Assembly (NCBI RefSeq): GCF_009765355.1
Contig: NZ_VTHK01000020.1
Location: forward strand, 111,941-166,891
Direction of reading: 5' to 3'
Length of the DNA: 54,951 nt
DNA from: Amycolatopsis anabasis
GTDB lineage: Bacteria > Actinomycetota > Actinomycetes > Mycobacteriales > Pseudonocardiaceae
The position numbers were made by a program, and so were the translations under genes. Positions 35,087-49,700 of this stretch are shown piece after piece. Below the pieces are notes generated by a model. It searched no databases. It worked only from the letters and a program-made list of their open reading frames with translations, and was not told the DNA's origin. Each line of letters begins with the position of its first letter. The first letter of the stretch is position 1.

Positions 35087-35949
35087 GAAGGTTGCCCCCC
35101 GTACTCGTAGAATCCCCGGCCGCTCTTCTGGCCGAGGTTGCCTTCGCGGATCTTTTCCAGCAGTAGTTCGTTCGGTTTGCAGCCCTCGTCGCCGGTCCGC
35201 TCGTAGAGCACCCGGAGCGAGTCGGCCAGGTTGTCCAGCCCGATCAGGTCCGCGGTGCGCAGCGGGCCGGTGCGGTGGCCGAGGCATCCTTCGAACAGCG
35301 CGTCGACGGTCTCCGGCGGCGCGGTGCCCTCCTGCACGACCCGCACCGCGTCGTTGATCATCGGGTGCAGCACCCGGCTGGTCACGAAGCCCGGGTTGTC
35401 GTTGACCACCAGCGGTTTGCGCCCGAGCCGTTCCAGCGCGGACTTGAGAGTCGCCTCCGCGGTGGCCCCGGTGCGCCGCCCGCGGATCACCTCGACCATC
35501 GGGATCAGGTACGGCGGGTTCATGAAGTGGGTCCCGATGAAGTCCTCGGGACGGGTCACCGAGTCCGCCAGCTCGTCGACCGGGATCGACGAGGTGTTGG
35601 TTACCACCGGGGTCCCGGGGCTGACCAGCGCGGAAACCTTGGCCAGCGCGGCGGCCTTGACGTCGGCCAGTTCGGTCACGGCCTCGATGACCACGGTCGC
35701 CTCCGCGCCCTCCTCGACCGAAACCGTGGTGACGAGTTCGCCGTGGGCGGTATCGGCGGGCAGCGTGCCCATGATCTGCGCCAGCTTCAGCTGCTGGCGG
35801 ATCTTCTTGCGGGCCAGCGCCAGCGTGTCCTCGTCGACGTCGACCAGGGTGACCGGCAACCCGAACCCCAGTGCGAGCGTGGTGATGCCCACGCCCATCA
35901 CGCCCGCGCCCAAAATCATCAGCCGGTGGGCTGTCTGGTCCTCCGACAC
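35083..35949 (-). CDS. fkbK: FkbK-like 3-hydroxyacyl-CoA dehydrogenase
   Basis: The 288-residue protein of the 3-hydroxyacyl-CoA dehydrogenase family has NAD-binding GAGVMGVGI near the start, VTLVDVDEDTLALA with the acidic residue that favours NAD, the TNTSSIPVDELA and IGTHFMNPP catalytic segments with the histidine, and NDNPGFVTSR leading to the C-terminal helical domain. It oxidises the ACP-bound glyceryl hydroxyl en route to hydroxymalonyl-ACP. It heads the K-J-I-H run. The GTG at 35949 was preferred over an ATG 21 bases upstream because GGAGGTGTC precedes it. A 206-base region with a hairpin separates it from the PKS stop, so the run may have its own promoter. Confidence 0.92.
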   Translation of the reverse strand: MSEDQTAHRLMILGAGVMGVGITTLALGFGLPVTLVDVDEDTLALARKKIRQQLKLAQIMGTLPADTAHGELVTTVSVEEGAEATVVIEAVTELADVKAAALAKVSALVSPGTPVVTNTSSIPVDELADSVTRPEDFIGTHFMNPPYLIPMVEVIRGRRTGATAEATLKSALERLGRKPLVVNDNPGFVTSRVLHPMINDAVRVVQEGTAPPETVDALFEGCLGHRTGPLRTADLIGLDNLADSLRVLYERTGDEGCKPNELLLEKIREGNLGQKSGRGFYEYGGQPS

Positions 35950-36055
35950 GACACCTCCATCGAAAATCACCTTTCAGCTCTTGCTCGGAATTCGGAATAC
36001 CCGTTCTCGGGCAACGCCGTTGTCCACCCCAGTTCGCGGAGAATTCCCATCGTGG

Positions 36056-36073
36056 AAACCGCGTGCGCGGTTT
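36056..36073 (-). terminator. short hairpin between the terminal PKS gene and the fkbK-like gene
   Basis: AAACCGCG-TG-CGCGGTTT forms an eight-base-pair stem about 80 bases after the TE stop codon, in the only sizeable spacer of the minus-strand run. It may weaken read-through from the PKS into the methoxymalonyl genes. The two-base loop would open to four in practice. It could equally be a regulatory site. Confidence 0.4.
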
Positions 36074-36155
36074 GACGATACTCAGGCTCCGCCGGGCGGT
36101 CGACCAACGCGCTTGTGCGCCCGGCGCAGCGGAACACCTCCTTTCTCCCGGGTAT

Positions 36156-39100
36156 TCATTCGAGCCATTCCCGGATCGCGGCGGCCGTGCTTTCGGCGTG
36201 TTCCTCCAGCAGGCCGTAATGGGCGCCGGGGAGATCGAGGATGTCGTCGGCGTGTTTCCACGGGGTGACCTGATGGGTCGTCGCGGAACCGAGCCGGGTC
36301 GCCTCGGTGGCCCGGATCAGCAGGATCGGGCAGGACAACTCGCCGGGTTCCCAGTCGCGGAACAACTCGAGGTACGCGGCCTGCGCGGTGAGGCGGGTGT
36401 CGTCGGCGAGGACCAGCTCGGGGTCGCGGTCGAGGATGGTCGCCAGCAGATCGGCGCGCCAGTCGGCGCCCAGGTCGTCGCGCAGCGGGTAGGTGTCGAT
36501 CAGCACGACCGCCCGCGCGGGGACGCCGATCTCCTCGAGCCGTTTCGCGGTGGCGCAGGCCGCCAGCCCGCCCGAGGAGTGTCCGATGAGGACGAACGAG
36601 CGGCCCGCGGTGTGCTCGCGGACGCGCTCGGCGAGCGCCGCGGCCAGCGCCTCGACGGTCGCGGGCAGTTGCTCCTCGGGTGCGAAACCGGGCAGGGGCA
36701 CCCCGGACACGTCCCGGGTGCCGTGGAAGCCCGCCGCGAAGTCGGCGTACTGCCGCGGACCGGACAGCGCGGTCATCGCCGCCAGGCAGACCAGCACGGG
36801 TTCGCCCGGTCCGCGGGCGAGCCGCACGGCCTCGCCCCCTTCTCCCGGCGCGGTGAAGCGCGGGCGGAACCGGGCCGCGTTCGCCAGGAAGGGCACGAAA
36901 TCGGAAAGCACGCCTTGGACACGAGCACCCCGTAGCAGCGCGCCAAGCGTGTCGTTGCGCGGCGGCGCCGCCGAAGTCCCGGCGGACACCACCGCGACGA
37001 GTTCGCGCGCGAGGTCCGCCGGGGTGGGGTGGTCCAGGACGATCGTGGCGGGCAGCCGCAGCCCGAGCGCGGCGTCCAGGCGCTTGCGCAGCGCGGTGAC
37101 GGTCAGCGAGTCGAAACCGCGGTCCAGGAACCGGGCGCCGGGCTCGATCTCCGCCGCGTCGCGGTGCCCGAGCACGATCGCGGCGTGCTCGCGAACCAGC
37201 GAGCACGCCAGCTCCGCCCGGTCCGCATCCGGGGCGGCCAGCAGCCGGTCCCGCACCGATTCGACCGGAGCCTCCTCGGCGGCCCGCGGCGGCGGGGGCG
37301 CGGCCAGGGAGGTGAACAGCGGGCTCGGGCGCACCGCGGTGAACGCGGGCAGGAACCGGCTCCAGTTCACCCTGGCCACGGTCAGCCCGGCCGTCGCTCC
37401 CGGCAGGTGCGCGAGCGCCTCGACGGCCCGCCGGGGCTCCAGCAGCGCGACCCCGCGGCGGCTGAGGTCCTCGGCGAACGCCTCGCCCTCGGGCATGCCC
37501 TCGATCCGCCAGGGCGCCCACGCGACGGCCACGGCGGGCAGCCCGCGGGCGCGGTAGTTACCGGCCAGCGCGTCGAGGTAGGCGTTCGCGGCGGCGTGCG
37601 CCGCGTGGTCGCGGACGCCCCAGATCCCCGACACCGAGGTGCAGAGCACCAGGGCCGCCGCGGAATCGGGATCGAGCCGTTCGGCGAGTTCGGTGACGCG
37701 GCCGAGTTTGGCGCGCAGCGCTTCGGCGAGCCCGGCCGCGCCGGTTCCGGTCAGCGGCGCCAGGTCCGGGCTGCCCTCTTCGGCGTGCACGATCGCCGTG
37801 ACCCGGTGGCCGGTCAGGTCCGGTGCGGTTCCGGCCGGGACGAGGGTGACCTCCGCGCCGAGTTCGGCCACTTCGGCGGCCAGCCGGTCGGCGTCCACCT
37901 CCTGCCGGTATCCCTCGGTGATCAGCACCAGGTGCACGCCGTCGCGCGCGAGGTGGCGCGCGGCCACCGCGCCCACGGTGCCCGCGGCTCCGGTGACCAC
38001 GACGGTGCCGGAAGGCTCCCACGGATCCGAGGAAGGCGCCTCGGCGCGTTCGAGGCGCCGGACGAACAATCCGGTCGGCCGGATCGCGATCTGGTCCTCG
38101 GAGCCGAGCGCGGTGAGCGCCGCGACCAGCAGGCTTCCGGTCCGCTCGTCCAGGTCCGGGGGCAGGTCGACGAGCCCGCCCCAGCGCTGGGGGTGTTCCA
38201 GAGCGGCGACGCGGCCCAGCCCCCAGATCATGGCCTGCTCCGGGCTGACCGGTTCCGGAGAGTCCGTTGTGGACACCGCGCCGCGGGTCGCGCACCACAG
38301 GCGAGTGTCGAGTCCGGTGCGGTCCAGCGCCTGCAGCAGGGTCAACGCCCAGGCCGGTCCCGCGGGCAAGCCGGGATGGTCCGGATGCGGCGCGCCGGTG
38401 TCCAGCACGGCGAGCACACCGGTGACCCCGGACGCGGTTTCGGCCAGCCGGTCGGCGAGCACGGCGGGATCGTGTTCGGCCGGGGTCAGCGGGAGCACCT
38501 CGACCCGCGCGCCGCGGGCTGCCAGGGCTCGCACGCAGCGGTCGGCGCGGTCCCGCTCCGCGGCCGGGACGGCGACCAGCCACGAACCGGGTGGCACCGC
38601 CGCCGGTTCGGCCACCCGCGTCCAGGTGATCCGGTAGCGCTGCGAGTCCAGGTTCCCGCCCGGCGCGGGCAGGTTCGGCCAGTGCCGGGCGCGCTGGAAG
38701 GCGTAGGTGGGCAGGTCAACCCGCCGAGCGCCGGGGTGGGCACTCGCCCAGTCGACGGCGATTCCGGCGGTGTGCGCCCGGGCCAGCGCGGTGCGGAACT
38801 CCCGGGTACCGTCGTGGTCCCGCCGCAGCGACCCGATGGCCACCGCGTCGGCGGCACGGCTGTCGACCGTGTCCTGGATTCCCGTGGTCAGGATCGGATG
38901 CGGGCTGCACTCGACGAAGGACCGGTAGCCCTGCTCGGCGAGCGCGCCGATCGCCTCGGCGAACCGCACCGGCCGGCGGAGGTTTTCGTACCAGTAACCG
39001 GTTTCCAGCTCGCCGGTGACCCAGTCGCCGGTGACCGTGGACAGCCAGCGCACCTGGGGCGGCCGCGCGGTCAGCCCGTCGGCCGCGGTGCGGACCTCGG

Positions 39101-41390
39101 CTTCGATGGCCTCCACCTGCGCGGCGTGCGAGGCGTAGTCGACGTCGACCTCGCGCACCCGCACCTCGCGCTCGCGGCAGGACGCGAGGAACTCGGCCAG
39201 TGCGCCCGGTTCGCCCGAGACGACCACCGAGGCGGGACCGTTCACCGCGGCCACCGACAGCCGCTCGCCCCACGGCGCCAGCCACTCGGCCACGTCGGAC
39301 GGCGAAGCGGCGACCGAGGCCATCCCGCCGGTACCGGAAAGTTCCGCCAGCGCCTGGCTGCGCAGCGCGACGATCCGCGCGGCCTCCGGGACGCTCAGCG
39401 CCCCGGCCACGCAGGCCGCAGCGATCTCGCCCTGCGAATGTCCCACCACCGCCGCGGGTTCCACGCCGTGCGCACGCCACAGCTCCGCCAGCGACACCAT
39501 CACCGCCCACAACACCGGCTGCACCACGTCCACCCGCTCCAGACCGGGCGCACCCGGCGTTCCGCGCAGCACGTCCGGCAAGGACCAGTCCACGAAGGAG
39601 GACAGCGCCGCGGAACACTCGGCCAGCTTCGCCGCGAACGCCGGGGCGGTCGCCAGCAGATCCACGGCCATGCCGGTCCACTGGGAGCCCTGGCCGGGGA
39701 ACACGAACACCGGCCCGCGACCGGCGTCGGCGGCGACGCCCTCGACCACGGCCGGATCCGGGCGCCCGGCGGCCAGGGCGTCGAGCCCGTCGAGCAGTTC
39801 GCCGCGGTCGTCCCCGAGCACCACCGCCCGGTGCGGGAAGGCCGTCCGCGCGGTGACCAGGGAGAAACCCACGTCCGCGGGGGAAAGTTCGGGGCGGTCC
39901 GCGACGAACGTGCGCAGCCGCCGCGCCTGCGCCCGCAGCGCCGCCTCAGTGCGGCCGGACAGCACCCAGGCCGCCGGACCGGGCGGGGCGGCGCCCGGCG
40001 CCTGCTCGACCGGCTCGGCCTGCTCCAGCACGACGTGGGCATTGGTGCCGCTGAGCCCGAACGACGACACCCCCGCCCGCCGCGGGCGGTCCGCCGCGGG
40101 CCAGGGCCTGGTCCCGGTGGCCAGCCGCACCGCGCCCGCGGTCCAGTCGACCCGCGAACTCGGCTGGTCGGCGTGCAGGGTCTTCGGCAACACCCCGTGC
40201 CGCAGGGCCTCGACCATCTTGATCACCCCGGCCACCCCCGCCGCGGCCTGGGTGTGCCCGATGTTCGACTTCACCGACCCGAGCCACAACGGCTCGTCCC
40301 GCTCCTGTCCGTAGGTCGCCAGCAGCGCCTGCGCCTCGATCGGGTCCCCCAGCGTGGTCCCCGTCCCATGCGCCTCCACGGCGTCCACATCGGACGGATG
40401 CAGCCCGGCGCTGGACAGCGCTTCCCGGATCACTCGCTGCTGCGACGGACCGTTCGGCGCCGTCAAGCCGTTCGACGCGCCGTCCTGGTTCACCGCGGAA
40501 CCGCGCACCACCGCCAGCACCGGATGGCCGTTTCGCCGCGCATCCGACAACCGCTCGACCAGCAGCACCCCCACGCCCTCGGCGAATCCGGTGCCGTCGG
40601 CGCCCTCGCCGAACGCCTTGCACCGCCCGTCGACCGCGAGCCCGCGCTGCCGGGAGAACTCCACGAAGATCATCGGGGTGGACATCACGGTGACCCCGCC
40701 CGCGAGCGCGAGGTCGCATTCGCCCGACCGCAGCGCCCGCACCGCCCAGTGCAGTGCCACCAGCGACGAGGAACACGCCGTATCCACCGTCACCGCCGGG
40801 CCCTCCAGCCCGAAGGTGTACGACACCCGCCCGGACAGCACGCTGCCGGCGTTCCCGGTCGACAGGTGCCCCTCGACCGGATCGCTGCCGAGCGCGAGCA
40901 GCGTCGGGTAGTCCTGACCGTTGGTTCCGGTGAAGACCCCGGTCCGGCTGCCGCGCAACGACTCCGGATCGATCCCCGCCCGCTCGAACGCCTCCCACGA
41001 AGTCTCCAGCAACAACCGCTGCTGCGGATCCATCGCCAACGCCTCACGCGGCGAGATCCCGAAGAACCCCGCGTCGAACTCGGTCACCCCGCGCAGGAAT
41101 CCCGCGCGCCGGACGTAGCTCGTGCCCTGCTGGTCGGGGTCGTCGTCGTACAGGGCGTCGAGGTCCCAGCCCCGGTCGCGGGGCAGTTCCGAGAGCAGGT
41201 CCTCCCCGCGCGCGATCCGCTCCCAGAACTCCTCCGGCGTGTCGATCCCGCCGGGGAACCGGCAGCTCATCGCGACGATCGCGATCGGCTCCCGCTCCCG
41301 GTCGCGCATCCGCCGCAACTGCGCGTGCGCCTCGTCGAGTTCGCCGGTGACCCGCTTGAGGAAGTAGCGGAGTTTGTCCACATCGGTCAC
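36156..41390 (-). CDS. type I PKS, terminal module: KS-AT(methylmalonyl)-KR(inactive?)-ACP-TE
   Basis: The 1744-residue protein starts with a coiled docking segment (1-32). KS (33-460) has the cysteine in DTACSSS near 203, EAHGTGT and KSNIGH. AT (555-875) has GHSQGE near 652 and YASH, the signature for methylmalonyl-CoA. KR (about 1000-1340) looks dead. Its cofactor loop reads GAAGTVG, but the conserved CDV-A-D-R stretch and the LDD region are missing or shortened, and the catalytic Tyr is His at residue 1265 (DHAAHAAANA). ACP has GFDSLT near 1428. TE (1500-1744) has GHSSGG near 1607 and GAHYG. It ends the assembly line and releases the chain, most likely as a lactone. Nineteen bases separate it from the upstream PKS gene. 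Confidence 0.96.
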   Translation of the reverse strand: MTDVDKLRYFLKRVTGELDEAHAQLRRMRDREREPIAIVAMSCRFPGGIDTPEEFWERIARGEDLLSELPRDRGWDLDALYDDDPDQQGTSYVRRAGFLRGVTEFDAGFFGISPREALAMDPQQRLLLETSWEAFERAGIDPESLRGSRTGVFTGTNGQDYPTLLALGSDPVEGHLSTGNAGSVLSGRVSYTFGLEGPAVTVDTACSSSLVALHWAVRALRSGECDLALAGGVTVMSTPMIFVEFSRQRGLAVDGRCKAFGEGADGTGFAEGVGVLLVERLSDARRNGHPVLAVVRGSAVNQDGASNGLTAPNGPSQQRVIREALSSAGLHPSDVDAVEAHGTGTTLGDPIEAQALLATYGQERDEPLWLGSVKSNIGHTQAAAGVAGVIKMVEALRHGVLPKTLHADQPSSRVDWTAGAVRLATGTRPWPAADRPRRAGVSSFGLSGTNAHVVLEQAEPVEQAPGAAPPGPAAWVLSGRTEAALRAQARRLRTFVADRPELSPADVGFSLVTARTAFPHRAVVLGDDRGELLDGLDALAAGRPDPAVVEGVAADAGRGPVFVFPGQGSQWTGMAVDLLATAPAFAAKLAECSAALSSFVDWSLPDVLRGTPGAPGLERVDVVQPVLWAVMVSLAELWRAHGVEPAAVVGHSQGEIAAACVAGALSVPEAARIVALRSQALAELSGTGGMASVAASPSDVAEWLAPWGERLSVAAVNGPASVVVSGEPGALAEFLASCREREVRVREVDVDYASHAAQVEAIEAEVRTAADGLTARPPQVRWLSTVTGDWVTGELETGYWYENLRRPVRFAEAIGALAEQGYRSFVECSPHPILTTGIQDTVDSRAADAVAIGSLRRDHDGTREFRTALARAHTAGIAVDWASAHPGARRVDLPTYAFQRARHWPNLPAPGGNLDSQRYRITWTRVAEPAAVPPGSWLVAVPAAERDRADRCVRALAARGARVEVLPLTPAEHDPAVLADRLAETASGVTGVLAVLDTGAPHPDHPGLPAGPAWALTLLQALDRTGLDTRLWCATRGAVSTTDSPEPVSPEQAMIWGLGRVAALEHPQRWGGLVDLPPDLDERTGSLLVAALTALGSEDQIAIRPTGLFVRRLERAEAPSSDPWEPSGTVVVTGAAGTVGAVAARHLARDGVHLVLITEGYRQEVDADRLAAEVAELGAEVTLVPAGTAPDLTGHRVTAIVHAEEGSPDLAPLTGTGAAGLAEALRAKLGRVTELAERLDPDSAAALVLCTSVSGIWGVRDHAAHAAANAYLDALAGNYRARGLPAVAVAWAPWRIEGMPEGEAFAEDLSRRGVALLEPRRAVEALAHLPGATAGLTVARVNWSRFLPAFTAVRPSPLFTSLAAPPPPRAAEEAPVESVRDRLLAAPDADRAELACSLVREHAAIVLGHRDAAEIEPGARFLDRGFDSLTVTALRKRLDAALGLRLPATIVLDHPTPADLARELVAVVSAGTSAAPPRNDTLGALLRGARVQGVLSDFVPFLANAARFRPRFTAPGEGGEAVRLARGPGEPVLVCLAAMTALSGPRQYADFAAGFHGTRDVSGVPLPGFAPEEQLPATVEALAAALAERVREHTAGRSFVLIGHSSGGLAACATAKRLEEIGVPARAVVLIDTYPLRDDLGADWRADLLATILDRDPELVLADDTRLTAQAAYLELFRDWEPGELSCPILLIRATEATRLGSATTHQVTPWKHADDILDLPGAHYGLLEEHAESTAAAIREWLE
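37596..37598 (-). other. KR active-site Tyr-to-His position in the terminal PKS module
   Basis: The codon reads CAC (His) where ketoreductases have the catalytic Tyr of the Y-A-A-A-N pattern; the serine (CTS) and lysine (ALRAKLG) positions are kept. With the shortened cofactor half this suggests an unreduced beta-ketone in the last extension step. Confidence 0.75.
39474..39536. repeat. 63-base identical tract in an AT domain (copy 1, last module)
   Basis: The tract is identical over 63 bases to 50287-50349 in the AT of the module two steps earlier. It codes for the RVDVVQPVLWAVMVSLAELWR segment (written here by its ends). Identity includes third codon positions, pointing to recent duplication or gene conversion. 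Confidence 0.9.
40969..41051. repeat. 83-base identical tract in a KS domain (copy 1, last module)
   Basis: The tract is identical over 83 bases to 51794-51876. It covers the KS segment around EALAMDPQQRLLLETSWEAF. The neighbouring bases diverge at both ends, as expected for a conversion tract between modules. Confidence 0.9.
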
Positions 41391-41409
41391 TGCTGCACCC
41401 TCCCCCGCA

Positions 41410-46725
<5,316 letters not shown>

Positions 46726-46776
46726 CGAACGCGGTCCCCTTACGAATTCGACCCCAACCCGAAATCAACTGCTCTG

Positions 46777-49700
46777 TCAGGTAATGCCGAATTCCCTCCC
46801 CAGCAGGTCGAACATCTCGTCGTCGGTGGCCGACTGGATATCGGATCCGTCCGCCCCGCGCGGGCCCGTCCACGTCGTCAGCAACGACTCCAGCCGCGTG
46901 GTGACCTTCGCCCGGGACTCCTCGTCCGCCTCCACCGCCGAGAGCGCGTCCTCGATCCGCCGCAGTTCGTCGAGCAGCGGCGCGACCACGTCGGCCGGTC
47001 CGGGATCGATCTCCGACCGCAGATGTTTGACCAGCGCCGACGGGGCCGGGTGATCGAAGATCAAGGTAGCCGGAAGCCGCAGGCCGGTCACCGAGTTCAA
47101 CCGGTTCCGCAGCTCCACCGCGGTGAGCGAATCGAAGCCGGATTCCAGGAAACCGCGGTCCACGTCGACCTCCCCGGGCGTGGTGTGCCCGAGCACCGCG
47201 GCCATCTGGGCGCGCACCAGGTCCAGCAGCATCGCGTTCTGCTCGGCCTCGGGGTGTTTGGCCAGCCGTTCCCGGAACGATTTCGCGTCCTCCGGCGCGG
47301 CCGCACCGGCGGCCCCGCGCCGGGCCCGGACCGGGACCAGGCCGCGCAGCAGCGGCGGCACCTCCCCGGCGCGCAGCCGGTTCCGCAGGGCGGGGAGGTC
47401 GAGCCGGATCGGGACGAGCAGGGACTCCGCGCCGGTCCAGCCCGCGTCGAACAGGTCGAGTCCCTGCTCGGCGTCGAGCGGCCGGATACCACCGCGGGAC
47501 AACCGGTCGAGGTCGCCCTGCCGCAGGTCCCCGGCCATCCCGCCCTCGGCCCACAGGCCCCACGCCAGCGACGTGGCCCGCAGGCCGCGAGCCCGCCGGT
47601 GGTGCGCCAGCGCGTCCAGGTACGCGTTCGCGGCCGCGTAGTTGGCCTGGCCCGCGGTCCCGAGCACACCCGCCGCCGAGGAGAACAGCACGAACGCCGC
47701 GAGGTCCTGGTCGCGGGTCAGCTCGTGCAGGTGCCACGCGCCCAGCGCCTTGGGCCGCAGCACCCGGTCGAGTCGTTCGGGCGTCAGCGATTCGACCAGG
47801 CCATCGTCGAGCACACCCGCCGCGTGCACGACCCCGGTCAGCGGGTGCTCCGCCGGAATGTCGCTCAGCACCGCGGAAAGCGCCGCCCGATCGGCCACGT
47901 CGCACGCCGCCCACACCACCTCGGCGCCCAGGGCGGACAGCTCCTCGGTGAGCGCCTCGGCGCCCTCCCCGCCGCGACGGCTCAGCAAGAGCAGTCGCCG
48001 AACGCCGTGCGCGCGGACCACGTGCCGGGCGACGAGCGCGCCCAGCGCGCCACCGGCGCCGGTGATCAGGACCGTGCCGCCCTCGGCGAACTCGATCGGC
48101 TCCGCCGGGGCCGCCACCTCCTCGGCGCGCTCCAGCCGGGGAGCGAGGTACTCGCCTCCGCGCACGGCCAGCTGGGGTTCGTCCACTTCGGACAGACCGG
48201 CGAGCGAGGCGCGGTCCGCCGGTTCGTCCAGGTCCACCAGCACGAACCGGCCGGGGTGCTCGGACTGGGCGGCCCGGACGAGCCCCCACACCGGTGCGGC
48301 GTCCAGGCCGGTCACGTCCGCGCCGTCGCCGGTGGCGATGGCCCCGCGGGTGACCAGGACGAGCCGCGCGTCGGCGGATGCCTCGGTGGCCAGCCAGGTC
48401 CGGACCAGTTCCAGCGCGTTCGCCGCCGTGTCACCGGGGCCGTCCCCGGTCACCTCGACCGCGACCACCGGGGGAACCTCGCCGGAGGCGCACAGCTCCC
48501 GGACGGAGTCCACATCGGACCAGAAGATCTCGGCCGCCGCGGGCTGGTGCGGGATGGCGTGCCAGCCCACCCGGAACAGCGGGCGCGCTTCGGCCGTGCG
48601 GAGCTGCTCCGGGTTCACCGGCCGCACCACCAGGGAGCCGACCGAGACCACCGGGGCGCCCGCCTCGTCCCACGCCGCGAGCGCGACGCCTTCGGCGCCG
48701 TGCGGGGTCAGCCGGACCCGCAACGCGGTGGCGCCGGAGGCGAACAGGGTGACGCCGGTCCAGGAGAACGGCAGGCCGCCCGGGGCGCCCTCCCCCGTGC
48801 CGGGACCGGCGGCCAGTGCGTGCAGGGCCGCGTCCAGCAGCGCCGGATGCAGGCCGAAGCGTGCGGTGTCGTCCCGCGCGTCCTCGGGCAGAGCCACCTC
48901 CGCGAACACTTCCCGGTCCCGCCGCCACACCGACCGCAGGCCCTGGAACACCGGCCCGTAACCGAAACCGGCCTCCGCCAGTGCCTGGTAGGCGCCGTCG
49001 ACGTCCACCGCTTCGGCGTCCTCCGGCGGCCACACCGGCGCTTCGGGCCCCGGCTCGGCGGGCCGGTCGCCGAGCAGTCCGGTGGCGTGCCGGGTCCAGG
49101 GGTGGTCCTCGGCGTCGTCGGGCCGGGAGTGGATCTCGACCTGGCGTCCGCTCTCTTCCGGTTCGCCGACCACCACCTGGAGCTGGATCGCGCCCTTCGC
49201 GGGGAGCACCAGCGGGGCCTGCAGGGTCAGCTCGTCGAGCACCGGGCAGTCCACCTGGTCACCCGCGCGGATCGCCAGTTCCACGAGTGCGGTCCCGGGC
49301 AGCAGCACGGTGTCGCCGACCGCGTGGTCGGCCAGCCACGGATGCGTCCGCACCGAAAGCCGGCCGGTGAGCACCACGCCGTTCGCACCGGCGAGCGGCA
49401 CCGCGGCGCCGAGCAGCGGGTGCCCGGCCGCGCGCAGGCCCGCGGCGGTCACGTCGCCCGCGTCGCCGCCGGTGCCGCCCAGCCAGAAGCGCCGGTGCTG
49501 GAACGCGTAGGTGGGCAGCTCGACCCGTGCGGCGCCGCGACCGTCGAAGACCGCCGACCAGTTCACCCGCACGCCGTGGACGTGCAGTTCCGCGGCGGCG
49601 CTCAGGAACCGCTGCCGGTCGCTGTGATCCCGGCGCAGGGTGCCGACCACGGTTCCGGCCACCCCGGCTTCGGTGAGCAGGTCCTCGATTCCGGGGATGA

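Noticed and set aside
41374..41382. TTGTCCACA as a DnaA box
   Set aside because: A single match to the streptomycete consensus inside a PKS coding region, with no cluster of boxes, is not an origin.
36156..41390. Ansamycin-type release
   Set aside because: Methoxymalonyl genes are common in ansamycin clusters, but the last module here ends in a TE with GHSSGG and no amide synthase or AHBA gene is seen in the window.
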